NCBI GenBank assembly: GCA_001600415.1
Contig: BCJX01000004.1
Span: forward strand, 763,689 to 827,688
Source: Pascua guehoae
Lineage: Eukaryota > Basidiomycota > Tremellomycetes > Trichosporonales > Trichosporonaceae
Direction of reading: 5' to 3'
DNA: 64,000 bases
The position numbers and the translations under genes are program-made. Positions 44,384 through 55,005 of the stretch are shown one piece after another (within the stretch, counting starts at the first letter, position 1; every line of letters begins with the position of its first letter). A model generated the notes under the pieces. It saw only the letters and a list, made by a program, of their open reading frames with translations, did no database searches and was not told where the DNA came from.

Positions 44384-44906
44384 GGGAGGCGAATCTTCGA
44401 CCCTTGCCGGCGTTGGCAGACTGGCCCTGCGCCAGTCCGCTATGGCTCCTTCAGCCTCGCTCTCAACATCTGGTATGCCACTTTTTATATCAACAATGAC
44501 ACGCTGGTGCGCAGATTCTCCGCGTCGATGTCAAGGTGCTCGGCGGGTCGGTGGCCTTCTGCTTTTCAGCAGGTGTGCCTCTGCAACTTCTGCAGACTCG
44601 TGCCCTGTGCAGACCCGTTTCCTCTGCAGACCGAAGTTCCTTCCCGACTAGTGTTCCTTGTGCTCTTGGCAGATCGCCAGTTTGCCCAGGCAATCAGCCA
44701 GCGAGTCTGTAGCGGCCGCCCCTTTATTTCTGTCTTTGTCCGCCACCATCTATGCACGCTAAAAGATTGCCACCCAGGAGAAACGTAAGTCGCCGGCCCT
44801 GGAGACGGGCTCAACTGTGAGAAGCACTCGGTCGGGCATGGGGCATGGTTGCATTCTAGAGCTACAGCTGGGCAGGATACACAACCTCCACGTAAATGGT
44901 ATATTT
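44384..44906. other. Convergent intergenic region
   Basis: A plus-strand frame stays open from about 44455 to 44788 and contains LALNIWYATFYINND. It may be a further exon of the preceding F-box gene. Nothing else was recognised. Confidence 0.4.
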
Positions 44907-46058
44907 CTAAGATTCAATCGTGAGCCGGTCGATCAGGCGCGTCATCTCTGCGGGCGGTACGATTCGGATGCGGGGGAACATGCGGGCCAGCGAGTTGAGG
45001 AGAAACCGTTCGTCGTCATAGGGAGTCTGCTCGTAGTCAAACGCGTCGTAGTCGAACTCGTAATTGCTAATGGTCGACTCGGCGCAGTCATCGCTGTCCT
45101 CCACCATGCCATCGGTGCCGCCTTCATCCTCGGATGACTGGTCCGTCTCGTTATCGATGGCCTCTTCGTCACTGGCATCCATTCCACCATCGTCGTTGTC
45201 ACTGTGTATCGTCTCTCCATTCCCATTCTCCCCCAGGGGCTCGCCGTGCTGCTGCTCCCATTCGCATTTGGCCTGGTGCGCCCATCGTATGCTGATAGCG
45301 TACGCGCGGACAAACGTCTCCCAAAAGATGGAAAACGTGCCGTGATCGATTGCGCCGCGGTAGAGATAGTCGTGTGCGAGGGACCGAGCCGGGGCGAGAT
45401 GGTGCGCATCGATGTCGTGCTCGTGCGGTGCAGCGTGTTCGACACAAAGAACATTGTCGTCGTCGATGAACAAGCGCGAGAAGCAAGTGTTGACAAGGGC
45501 CATCCCCAGCCGCGTGCCGCTTTGCCAGTGGCAAGCGGCCAATGACCAGGCGGCGCTGATCAGGACGTAACGTGCGCCGCGCTCCATCGCCGCCGCGCCC
45601 TTGCTAATCGGGACGAGGAGCACTTGCATGCCAATACTCGTTCGGAACGAGCAAGAGTCGGTAATGGCAATCGGGGCAAGGGACGTGCGCCAACGGCGTA
45701 CAATGTCGGGGTCGTCGCTGGAAGAGAAGAGGGGGCACTCTCGCCATCGCGCGTGTGACATGTCAATCGCGGCGTCGGCAGCTTCCGGTCCGTTGGACAT
45801 CACAAAATGTTGCAATGACTTTTCGCAATGGGCATCGCCGGGGGCACTCCCGGCCATTGTCAAGCCAAGTAGAACGAAAAGGTCATTGCAAAGAGCGTTT
45901 GTACTTTTGAGAAACGCCCCCTCACATACACCCTCAAACTGGCGGGCCGATGACAAGCGCTGTCGGGACCCGACGACGAATGTCTGCTTCATGTCGTTCA
46001 TGAAGACTTGGAGGCCCTCGTCGCTCCAATTGGGGGTGGCAGCAATCTTAGTCGCCAT
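44907..46058 (-). CDS. Unknown protein, degenerate paralogue of the 46.8-kb nuclease-like gene
   Basis: This single-exon gene encodes 383 residues. It is related to the divergently oriented gene at 46839-48396: both have a block of the form AAW(S/Y)LA, then GTRLxxALVNxxFxRL, then LxVEHA, then an FR-type helix (WETFVRAYAI), an acidic or basic low-complexity linker, and a C-terminal PxEMxRLI element. At the place where the partner has an ExK motif this protein reads LLVPISKG, and the partner's QxxxY reads SAAWS. The nuclease-like residues are therefore missing. Residues 285-340 are strongly acidic. The function is unknown; a pseudoenzyme partner or decoy role would be speculation. Confidence 0.6.
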   Translation of the reverse strand: MATKIAATPNWSDEGLQVFMNDMKQTFVVGSRQRLSSARQFEGVCEGAFLKSTNALCNDLFVLLGLTMAGSAPGDAHCEKSLQHFVMSNGPEAADAAIDMSHARWRECPLFSSSDDPDIVRRWRTSLAPIAITDSCSFRTSIGMQVLLVPISKGAAAMERGARYVLISAAWSLAACHWQSGTRLGMALVNTCFSRLFIDDDNVLCVEHAAPHEHDIDAHHLAPARSLAHDYLYRGAIDHGTFSIFWETFVRAYAISIRWAHQAKCEWEQQHGEPLGENGNGETIHSDNDDGGMDASDEEAIDNETDQSSEDEGGTDGMVEDSDDCAESTISNYEFDYDAFDYEQTPYDDERFLLNSLARMFPRIRIVPPAEMTRLIDRLTIES

Positions 46059-46838
46059 TTGGACAGGTGCTGGGGACGGTGTTGGGCTGGAATGGAATCA
46101 GATGTGGAAGTGTAAGGCATTCGATGGATGGTTGAATAGATGCCAGGCTGTGGCAGACCGGATCAGTGTCGGTTTGACTTATCAACCTCCTATGTGATCC
46201 CCCCCGTTACTGTATCAAGTCCTGCTCTATAGAATCGGGCCCTACTACTCACCCCTACCCCTGAACACCCCTGAGCCGCATCGGCCACAGCCTGACAGTC
46301 TGCCACGTGTCTCCCACCCCACAGTCCATATCCCTTATAACACGACATTTATGCAAATGATAGTCATCGCCTTAAAACAGTTTCAGGGTGGCCCCTGGTT
46401 ATTGGTTTCATCTCGCCCCTGTTTGGTTGCACATTTTAACCAGAGCCATGTGAGAAGTGGAGGAAACGCCGGAAAGGAGTGGAGGGGAAGGGGAAGGGGA
46501 AGGGGAAGGGGAAGGGGAAGAGGAAGAGGAAGGGGAAGGGGAAGATGGCGTCATCAAGTTGAACCAGTTCTCCGAAAGCAACATAGCTGCCTCCCTAGCC
46601 GCCTTTCCATGTCATGCTGAACCTCGAACACACCTCGTAAAACTGAGTTTAATCTTTTCCCTGCCTCTCTGCCAATACTTGAGAGTTTGGAGAGTGGGCA
46701 GAAAGGTCTCTCTCAGCTGCTTCAAGTTGCGCTTCGAGTTTGGGGTGTGTTTCGCAAATGTATCCATCCTTCCCCCCCACCCTCTTTTTTTTTTGTGTAC
46801 TTAAACTCCTGTACTGCACACCACAATGCTAGCTTTCC
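46059..46838. other. Divergent promoter of the paralogous pair
   Basis: 780 bases lie between the two head-to-head starts. They include a GGGGAA repeat at 46481-46545 and a T run near 46785. TTATAA occurs at 46335-46340. Confidence 0.5.
46481..46545. repeat. (GGGGAA)n polypurine tract
   Basis: About ten GGGGAA/AGGAAG units occur in the promoter between the paralogous pair. It may form triplex or G-rich structures. Confidence 0.9.
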
Positions 46839-48396
46839 ATGTCACATGTCAATCTCTTTACCATGTCCCACCAGCCCTTCAACATCAACTTGAACATCGA
46901 CACTCCAGTGGCCGATCCCACTGCGCCAAACGCGGAGACCTCGGGGCACGTTCTCTTCCTATCACGTCAAGTAGGGCTGGATGATGAGCCTGTCAAGCAC
47001 CTCCTGACGTTGTATGCGAGACATTTTGGATCCAGTGGTGGTCCTCGAAGAGGCTTCAAAAGCGAGGGTATGCTACGCAATGCCCACGTGACAATGGCCC
47101 TTGCCCTCATAAACAACGGAAGCCTCTTTCATATCCCTCCCGAGATGCCTTTGCACGAGATGGGAGAAGATGGAGAGGAAGCCAGGGAGAGATGGCTGCA
47201 AGGTCCTCTTCATCGGCGATATGTAACAGAAGTGACTAGGACTAATCCCCGCTGTGAGTCCCTACACTCTGCTTTGTGGACCTAACAATACAGATGCCAA
47301 CGCGACGGACATGAAAAAGATGGATGTTGTCATCTGCCACAAGTTCACTGGAGTGACTGGACTTATTGTCGAGTTCAAGCTCCTCAACCCACCCAGGAGC
47401 CGTGAGCCCCAAGCTTTCCAAGCTGTGTGGCGGGAGTGTTTCTATCAGGTAGCTTGGTACCTTGCTGGCGCAAACTATATGGTCGGGACACGCCTGGCAG
47501 TTGCCGTTGTCAACTCGAGCTTCCAGAGACTTCACTTCAATGGCCGAACCCTATCGATCGAGGTCCACGAACAGGCAACAGTGGACCAACTCGCAGCCAT
47601 ATCGTCCATTTCGATGCTCGAGGAATCCGACATTTGGGACCTCGGCATGCCTCATGATTTTTTCGACAGCGAGACTTCGACCTTCCGAGAGCGCGAATTT
47701 TGTATCTATCGTGAGACGTACGCCCAGGGCGCTATACTCGCTGCCACTATGACCGCGGGTCTATCCAACCACGCAGGGCCCCAGTGGGACCGGCCCACGA
47801 CAGCGACAGGGTTGAGCGCCGCCACAGCAGCATTTGGGTACGACGACCAGCTCACAGCTGCCGACCTCAAAGTAAACAAATGGAAGCGACCTTCTGAGAA
47901 TGCTCGAAGGCCTCCTTCGAATGCTCAAAATCGCCAGCCAAAGGGCCCTAGAGGCGGCGGCGCCGGCGGTAGCGGTCCTTCCCACGCCACCAAAACCCAG
48001 CCCCGTCGTTCACAACGGCAAGCAGCAATGGCCGTCAAAAACTCCAACTCGGGTACGCACACGAAGTCGACACGGCCCAAGAGGAAGAAGAACCGCGCCC
48101 TCTCCATCATTTTCCCGTGGCGCTGGTCCTGGTTCCGCCGCGATGATCACGACCACGACCGGCCACCCGCTACGACAATCGTCCCACAACTCCTCCACGG
48201 TTACAAAATCATGCTTGTTAGTCCAATCGAGATGGACAAGCTCATCAAAGCCGACGTCGCGCTTTTCACCAAGCAGCGCACCCCCACTGCCAGGCTCCAA
48301 CCGATCGCGCACCATCCATGGACAGGGGCTTGTCATCCACCTGCCCACGGTCCTCACAGCCAGGTCGTTCCGCTGAAGACGGGAAGGGTATATTGA
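46839..48396 (+). CDS. Putative PD-(D/E)XK nuclease-like protein
   Basis: Two exons (46839-47253, 47294-48396) give 505 residues. An alternative start at 46863 has better context. Residues 149-167 read DVVI...LIVEFK, i.e. Asp149, Glu165 and Lys167, and 190-194 read QVAWY, a QxxxY pattern as in RecB-type members of the PD-(D/E)XK superfamily. The order Asp-(x15)-ExK-helix-QxxxY fits that fold, but the match is by motif only. A GTRLAVAVVNSSFQRLHF block follows, then a Gly/Arg/Lys-rich basic linker with KKKNR-type clusters that could direct nuclear import, and a C-terminal SPIEMDKLIKADV element. The divergent neighbour at 44907-46058 is a paralogue lacking these residues. A DNA-degrading, defence or transposon-derived role is inference. 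Confidence 0.6.
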
Positions 48397-48662
48397 GTGT
48401 TTGTGAGCCCAGGCACCGCTCTGTATTTCCATCCAATGTAGCAACTGCAATAGATGAAGTGTATCTGCGACTCAACGGTGGCGAGATACAGTGCTTTCGT
48501 GAACGCCCAATCTGCGAAACACACCCCAAATAGCAGCGCACAAGAGCAAACAGTACCGGGTGACATTGACTAATGGGAAACCTCTGTCAAAAATAACAAT
48601 AATCGAGCTGGGCAAGCTTTGGACGAGAGCGACGAGAGCGAGCTGATGTTGCACCGACATTC

Positions 48663-49468
48663 TTAGAGGACGAGCACGCTGCCCACGACGCCGATAAGGC
48701 CCACGACGACGACGGGGGCGTTGAAGCCCGCACCCGCACCGGAGTTGGCGCCCGTCGCCGACGCCGAGGCGGCACTGCTCCCCGACACTGAGGCGGTACT
48801 GCTGCCCGTCGCCGAGGCGGCACCGCTGCCGGTGTTGGACGCGTCGGCGCCCGAGCCCGAGCCCGAGCCCGAGGCGCCGGGGCTCAACGAGCCTCCGGCC
48901 TTTGCCTTGATCTCGTCGTACGGGATGCTAATGTCGTCATTGGACCAGTCGACGCCGGCCTGCGAGAGCGCGTTCATGGTGCAGTATTTGGCCCAACGTG
49001 ACCCCTGCTCCTGGGCGCCAGGGTACAGCACGTCGTGGCTCTGGCCATTTTCACAATTGACACAGTCCTTGTGTATCTGGCCCACTTTGCCCTGTGGGGT
49101 TAGCTCGCTGGGCACGCGCGCGGGGGGTGAGGGGGAAAGGGGGTGAAAAGAGGAAGGGAGGGGAGAAAAGAGGTGCACCCAACTCCTGAAGCGTACAACC
49201 CAAGGAGGATGTCCTCTTCGACAGGATGGAAAACTCACAAAGCAGTCTTCAATATCGATGTTCTAACCCCTGTCGGCCTCCTTGGACGCGGTACATTCCA
49301 TCTCGCAAATCGTCCCGTTGAGCGTCGTCTCTGGCGATTGCGCAGAAGCAAGGCCTATGGGTTAGGCGTGGTTCCCTCAACGTGATGACATGATCCCCTC
49401 CCGTCGTTCTGGGTCACCCGATCCTACTCACCAATGGTGGCAGCGAGGAGGAGCTGGGAGACGAGCAT
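48663..49468 (-). CDS. Putative GPI-anchored surface protein, frame interrupted by TAG
   Basis: The start at 49468 opens a signal-peptide-like MLVSQLLLAATIGLASAQ, split by an intron after residue 12. A Cys-containing mature part follows (TICEMECTASKEAD, then NIDIEDCFGKVGQIHKDCVN). The next domain, WAKYCTMNALSQAGVDWSND, leads into a Ser/Ala/Gly-rich stalk of about 55 residues. It ends in a hydrophobic tail (NAPVVVVGLIGVVGSVLVL), the usual GPI-attachment signal. An in-frame TAG at 49266-49264 separates the two Cys-rich segments, and I found no GT-AG intron that removes it while keeping frame. The gene is therefore a recent pseudogene, uses an unusual splice, or contains a sequence error. The TATA box at 49548-49557 argues that it was expressed. 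Confidence 0.5.
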
Positions 49469-49547
49469 GGCGAGTGGGTGGGCGCACGAAGCGAGAATGA
49501 GGCGAGCAGAGAGTCTGTTATGGTCGTGGACAAGACTGGTCCCCCTC

Positions 49548-49557
49548 TTTATATATA
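49548..49557 (-). promoter_or_regulatory. TATA box
   Basis: TATATATAAA on the minus strand, 80 bases upstream of the start codon at 49468. Confidence 0.6.
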
Positions 49558-49597
49558 CGTGACGAGGCAACTATTATGGCACTTCGTCAACCCACGC

Positions 49598-49780
49598 TGT
49601 ACAGCACGCACTGCCTCGGAGCGACCTAACACCCGCCTCAAGGTACACCTCCCTGCCACTAGGCGCCGGGGGGGGGGCAAGCCATCCCCCCCCCGCGGCG
49701 GGCTGTGCCGTTCCATGGCCCGCATCGCAGGCAGTGCCGAGGCAGTGTGCGCGTCGTAGCATCCCACCAAGTGTACAGCA
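49598..49780. repeat. Imperfect inverted repeat
   Basis: The segments 49604-49619 and 49737-49752 are reverse complements at 14 of 16 positions and flank G9/C9 runs. TGTACAGC occurs near both outer ends. It could be a small hairpin element. Confidence 0.5.
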
Positions 49781-51008
49781 ATGGGACGTAGCGCGCAAAA
49801 ACTCACGTTGCCGAAATCCAACACCGCCACCAAACCATGCCGTTCTGCCGCAGGGGGTGCGGCCGCGTTTCAGAGCACGCCAGCCGCGTCCAGGCACAGG
49901 CACTCGGCCAGCCTGTCCCGCCCCGGCCCAGCGTGGTAGCGTGTTTCGGCCTCACATCCTGGAAATGGTGCATGGTATGAATTGCACCAGGGGATCGGCT
50001 TTGCTGGGTCCCATCCCATCATTTGCGGAGGCACCGGCAGGCACAGCGTGCACCCAACAGCCATGAGGCTGGCTCTGGGTACACTGCCAAACCAGAACTC
50101 GAGGGCCAGGGGTGCTTACGCCGCACCCCGAACTGGGGCGGGGGACCACCTCGGGCCGGGGTTTACGTTGATGGATGGCTGGAATGCTGGAATGCTGTCA
50201 GCGGCCAGAGGCTGTGAGGGGCAGTGCCAAGTGTACGAGAATAACGCCCCAGACACAGCCGAGATACCGCACGATGGTAGGAAAGCAACAAGTAAGTGGC
50301 CAGCCCTGGCTAGGTCGGGTACCTTGCCGCCGGCTGTGGCAGTGGATACATGTTGGATGGGCTGGGTCGCGATCTCGATGTAGCCGCAGCCGTGATCGGA
50401 GACGGACTCGGCACTCGGACATCGGCGGCACTACTACTGCACGTGCGCCAAATGGGCACTATGGCCTGTAATATGGAACACCACCTTCGAGATGCCGCCT
50501 CGCGTGGGAACAATTGTGCGGCGATTAGGGCTCCCGCTGCTTGGTGCTGAGAGTTGCGCAGTCGATGGATAGGGGCGGGCAATGACTTTGCATGTCGTCT
50601 GTCCACAGTACACGATGCCGTTGGAGAATGATTTTGCTCCAAGGCTCCAAAGATGCCTAAATTAGCGTACCAAAACCGGCCCAGTGAAATGCGAGCATCG
50701 TGAGCCCCGTAACCCATCACGCACACCATGTGATCACGAGTGAAGATCGTCGCACCACATCGCAGGGATTCAGTTGCGCGCCAGAGACTATCGCTTTTCT
50801 GCGACATGGGAATTGCAGTAGTGCCAACGTTGGGCGATCCCGAGGATATGTCACATACGTTAGATACGTTGGCCTGGTATGATCATCAGGGAAAATGCGA
50901 TGCAGACAGCGCCGACAGCCGTAGCTGGGATAATAAAATATGCAGAGAGTGCATGGTACGAGGGGTCACGTACAAACGTCCTCGTCAAGGTTGCAACACG
51001 TGTGCACT

Positions 51009-51050
51009 ACAGGTGTGTCGGGAAAGTCTTGAGACTGGCACTTTGAGCTC
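51009..51050 (+). repeat. Solitary 42-bp arm of the 41-kb element
   Basis: This matches 41065-41106 at 35 of 42 positions, with the landmark GGAAAGTCTTGAGACTGGCA. No inverted partner was found nearby. Confidence 0.65.
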
Positions 51051-51478
51051 GGTCCAGTCCAAGTTGTTCAGGGACACTCTCTCGACAAATGCAATGGCAC
51101 GGCAAGCGGATACATGCCTGTTTTATCCCGCATGTCCTGCACACTGCCCTTCAAAGGTGCTATGCGCGTACCCAAGCTGAATGTTGTAGACTGATGATTT
51201 TCCAGACATACCGGTACGCCAAGCCAATCCGAGTTATAACAATAGAGGTTTCGATCAAAAATGCCTGCCGTCACCTCTCGAAGTGCTGCCAGCGGTTGTC
51301 GGATGACACGTGTAAAAGCGAATGGCAGCGCAGGGACGCAAAGGTGGTCGGCAGTTAAGAGGTGGCCTCCCGTCCTCAGTCACAAGCCGGCATGTAGCCC
51401 ACCTGGCCGAGAGCTCCGAGGGACTGATGTGGTGCTAAATGACGTTCCAGACTACTGATATCCAACAGACCAAAACCC

Positions 51479-53092
51479 CTATTCCTCTTCCCACCGATCG
51501 TCCGCAGCATCTTGCACCTTCTCGTACACGAGGCAGAACGTGTCTTTGCCCAAGATCGCCGCCGTGTGTCCATCGGGGGACCATACGACGCTGCTGGCAG
51601 TGAAATCTTTCCCTGGGCGTTAGCTTTCAATCCTAGCTGTTTGGCACAGCCTCTAATGTGAGTGGTTGGTTTCGTTGACTGACCATCGGGAATATCCACA
51701 CCCTCCACGCCCAGCAGGTCCCAGAAATACACCGCTCGTGACCGCGTGGCGATCGAAATACGGTTCGAGGTCGGACAGCACCGCGTGGCGCGCACTGCGC
51801 TTGTGAACGTTATAGTCGCCTTGTGGGAAATCTCTGGCTGTGCGCTTGGGTCGGGGAGGAAGGTGTAGACGTGCAGTGCCGACTCGTGCGCAAAGAAGAG
51901 CAGCGAGCCGTCGGGACTGAACCCGAGGTCCATGACAGGTGTATGGGGAGTATGTGAGGGCGCAGTTCCGGGCACAACTGCGTTGTCAGGATCGTGTTAT
52001 CGAAAACAAAGCGAGTCAAGATCATTGACCGACGACACTGGTCACTTACACTGCGTGATACCGGCGGTCTTCGCCCAAATGCCGTGTTCCGGCTCGCGCC
52101 ATACCGTCTTTCCCCAACCATGGAGCACAGTGATTGGTGTCCAGCTCTCGCTCTCGAGGACATGGACGCCGCCCTCAGTGTCGCCGATCGCGACGTGGCG
52201 ACCGTTGGGAGCCCAGGCGACACGCCGGATGCCCTGGCCTAGATCCTCTGGCGATCCCGCGAGGTCAAAGGTGCCAACGTGCACGCCGACGGGGGAGTAG
52301 AAGTGGATTGCATACTGCCGTCAGTGAATGTCCTTCCCGGCAGGAAAAAGGAAAGTGGGGCACGTACGTTTGGGAGCCAGTCCCACACTGCGAGCCACTT
52401 GCCGCATGGGCTGCATGCCATTCCGCTCGTCTCGACGCTGCGAACGGCAAAGTGCTGTTGTCAGCCAAGATCGTCCAAGCGTAGAGACACTAACTCGGAC
52501 GAGAGACTCCCTGTCATAGACGCCGACATAGTCCTTTGCGTGGTGTCGCTCTACTACAGCGAGATAGAGCCCGTCCGGCGACCATGCGTGCCCGCCGCTA
52601 CTCTGGAGGTTTTGGACAAAGCGACTGTCCCCCGTGGACAAGTCGTGAAATGACAACCCCTGTAATGTCAGCAAACCAGCACGCAAACGGTACGCATGTT
52701 CAGTTAACACCCAAAATACCCACGCGATCAGACCACGCGAGCACGTCCTCCCACCCCCACTCGACGTGGTGCACGTCCCCTAGACGACACACCTCCTGGC
52801 CACGGGAGAGGTCAAACACCCACGCAGTAGCATGTTTGGAGGAAAGGGCCAACACGCGCGTTCCGCCAGCAGACCATTCGAGGCGGTCGAGCGTGAGTGT
52901 GTCGGGCCGCTTGGTGTTGCTGCTCGACGGTGCCGAGTCGGGGAGCGTACAGGTCCAGGTGCGGACCACGTCGAGGGTTGCCGAGGACCGGACGAGGATC
53001 TGGCCGCATGCCGCGGTCGCAATGAAGGTCGACCCCGGGGAGAAGGCGACTGCTGACGAAGAGTGTATTTGGGAAAACTGGTACGAGTCCAT
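51479..53092 (-). CDS. WD40 protein of the WDR8/WRAP73 family
   Basis: WDR8/WRAP73 proteins act at spindle poles or microtubule-organising centres. The start MDSYQFSQIHSSSAVAFSPG and the run of WD repeats follow the family plan: LDRLEWSAGGTRVLALSSKH, LSFHDLSTGDSRFVQN, then HAWSPDGLYLAVVERHHAKD with YVGVYDRESLVR. The HHAKDYV segment matches the family's KDYVSIF region. Further repeats are MACSPCGKWLAVWDW, IRRVAWAPNGRHVAIGDTEG, MDLGFSPDGSLLFFAHESAL and VVWSPDGHTAAILGKD. Introns are short with GTGGGT/GTGAGT donors. The protein ends in an acidic RWEEE. The frame was checked exon by exon across the first two and last exons only. Confidence 0.82.
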
Positions 53093-53423
53093 GATGCTAG
53101 AGTGAGTGAATGCAGACTGGAGGCTTGGAGACGCTTACACTGTTTGTTTACACCTAGGCGTCAGAAGCGAAAGCAGTCGCGCTTGGGAAGGCACGTGCCT
53201 GGCAAGTCTCCCACGGATGCTTGCCACATCGGGATTAAAAATAATTCCGCCTCGCACCCAACCTCTCCCAGAGGTGAAGGTCTGCATGCGTCAACGGGCC
53301 AACAGCATGAGTGATGCATTGGTGCCACTGCCATTTCTCCCCCGTATATAACCACTTGATTCTCCCCAACCCTCTCCCTTCTTTCTTCACTTGGTCGCTT
53401 GCAAGCTTGCATGCACCAACAAC
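53093..53423. other. Divergent promoter between the WD40 gene and GID8
   Basis: 331 bases with a TATA box for GID8. An ATG at 53411 begins a nine-codon-scale upstream frame ending in TAG before the main frame is established. Confidence 0.5.
53345..53351 (+). promoter_or_regulatory. TATA box of GID8
   Basis: TATATAA, 79 bases upstream of the ATG at 53424. Confidence 0.6.
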
Positions 53424-54570
53424 ATGGCGGCGAATAGGCCCTCCCTTCAACCGGGTGTGGGTCGTCCCGTCGAACCAACAACATGGGAGGACAGGCTTGA
53501 GGCCGCCGGCGTGTCAAAGAGGTGAGTCTCCCCCTTGTCCCCCCACCTTTCCCTCCCCCTCCCCATCCCACCTTCCACCGTTTTCTTCTTTCAAGATGAG
53601 ACCATCTATTGCAAGTGGGAATCTCTCCTAAAACAATTGAGGACACCACAATTACTTAGCACCTCTGATTCCATCCCCTCTCCCTCTTTTGTTCCCCGCG
53701 CTCGTCGGGGCTTAAAGGCTTGAAGAGTGGCGTGCTAACAGACTCAGCGACCTGAATGCGCTCGTCTTCGACTACCTCGTCGTCGAGGGCTGCTCGGACG
53801 CGGCGGTCGAGTTTGCGCGTGAGGCTGGCATCTCGTGCACGATCGACCAGGACATGATTCACGAGCGCATGGAGATTCGCCAGGCGGTAGAGGACGGCCG
53901 CGTCGACGAGGCCGTCCGCCGTGTCAACGAGCTGGACCCCGAGGTAAGTCGACCTGCAACCCATTATTCCCATCCCTATGTGTGACCCCAAGGATTTGAA
54001 AACTTCATGCACCACGCTTAGCCGGCTTCGTGCAAGGCCATGCGGAAAAACCCAAGATCACAGACCTGATATGAGGGGTCACACAGCCACGGGAACTTGT
54101 TCTTTGTGCGCAACGGTTTTGCTAACGCGAGCCAGATTCTCGATACCAACCCTCCCCTCCTGTTCCATCTGTACCTGCTCCGCCTGATCGAGCTCATCCG
54201 CGCGGACCGGATCGACGAGGCGCTGCAGTTTGCGACACTCGAGCTTGCGCCGCGCGGCGCACAGAACCCCGAGTTTCTCGCCGACCTGGAGCGTACAATG
54301 GCGCTGCTCGCCTTCCCCGACCTCACAAAGGATGAGCTCGGCAGCGACCCGTCGTACACGCCGATTACGCGCCTGATGAAGCGCTCGCAGCGCATCAAGG
54401 TGGCCAACGAGCTCAACTCTGCGATTCTCGAGAGCCAGGGCCAGAGCCCAGAGACAAAGCTCGAGGGCCTGGTGCGGATTATGAACTGGGGCGGAGAGCG
54501 CCTCACCAAGGCTGGCGTGGGCGTGAGCGACGACCGGGGACGACACTGGCCTGAAGTTGTACTTGAGTAG
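53424..54570 (+). CDS. GID8: GID/CTLH ubiquitin ligase subunit Gid8
   Basis: Gid8 is the scaffold subunit of the GID/CTLH E3 ligase, which in yeast degrades gluconeogenic enzymes when glucose returns. Three exons (53424-53521, 53748-53943, 54136-54570) give 242 residues. A LisH motif comes first: DLNALVFDYLVVEGCSDAAV, then EFAREAGI. The CTLH domain follows at about residues 75-130 (MEIRQAVEDGRVDEAVRRVN, then ILDTNPPLLFHLYLLRLIEL and IRADRIDEALQFA). The CRA domain begins at ADLERTMALLAFPD and ends near ILESQGQSPETKLEGLVRIM. Length and domain order match the family. The second ATG in the leader is chosen because the first (53411) is out of frame. Confidence 0.93.
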
Positions 54571-55005
54571 TAACGACCCCACTGCGAGTAACACCGCCTG
54601 TACATAAGCTAGCATTGTATTGTACTATGAGTAACCACCATGTTAGATTTGTGGATCATGCCGAGGCGCGTGCTGCGTGCTGCGCGCTGCGCGTGCAGAG
54701 TGGTGCTAGTGGCAGGCGAGGCGGAATGCAACGAGGCAAGACGCATAGGCGATGGAGCGTAGGCGGTGGAGTTGATGTGGAATGAGCGACCATGTGGGCA
54801 GTGCGCTGTGCTTGGGGTGGTGTCGGGGGCAGAGACGCAATGACGGTGGCGGGTGCAGTCTGTGTGCATGTAACCGGTCCGGCCAAGACCGGCTCTGGTC
54901 GCCGTTCCTGTGATTCATCATCGAGGCAAAGGTAGATACTTGTTGATGACAACTCGGCATTCTCCATTTCTCCACTCATCCCATCTCATTCCACGTTTAC
55001 TCACC
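54571..55005. other. Intergenic region
   Basis: This lies between the GID8 3' end and the TANGO2 start, on the same strand. Nothing was recognised. Confidence 0.5.

Larger units (their letters stand above)
49469..51478. other. 2-kb intergenic region with repeats
   Basis: This holds a TATA box, an inverted repeat near 49.6-49.8 kb and a solitary arm of the 41-kb element. Open frames such as 50310-50807 (minus) have no recognisable content and are left unassigned. Confidence 0.5.

Noticed and set aside
50310..50807. 165-codon minus-strand frame in the 49-51 kb gap
   Set aside because: No motif, no promoter element and unconvincing composition; probably chance in GC-rich DNA.
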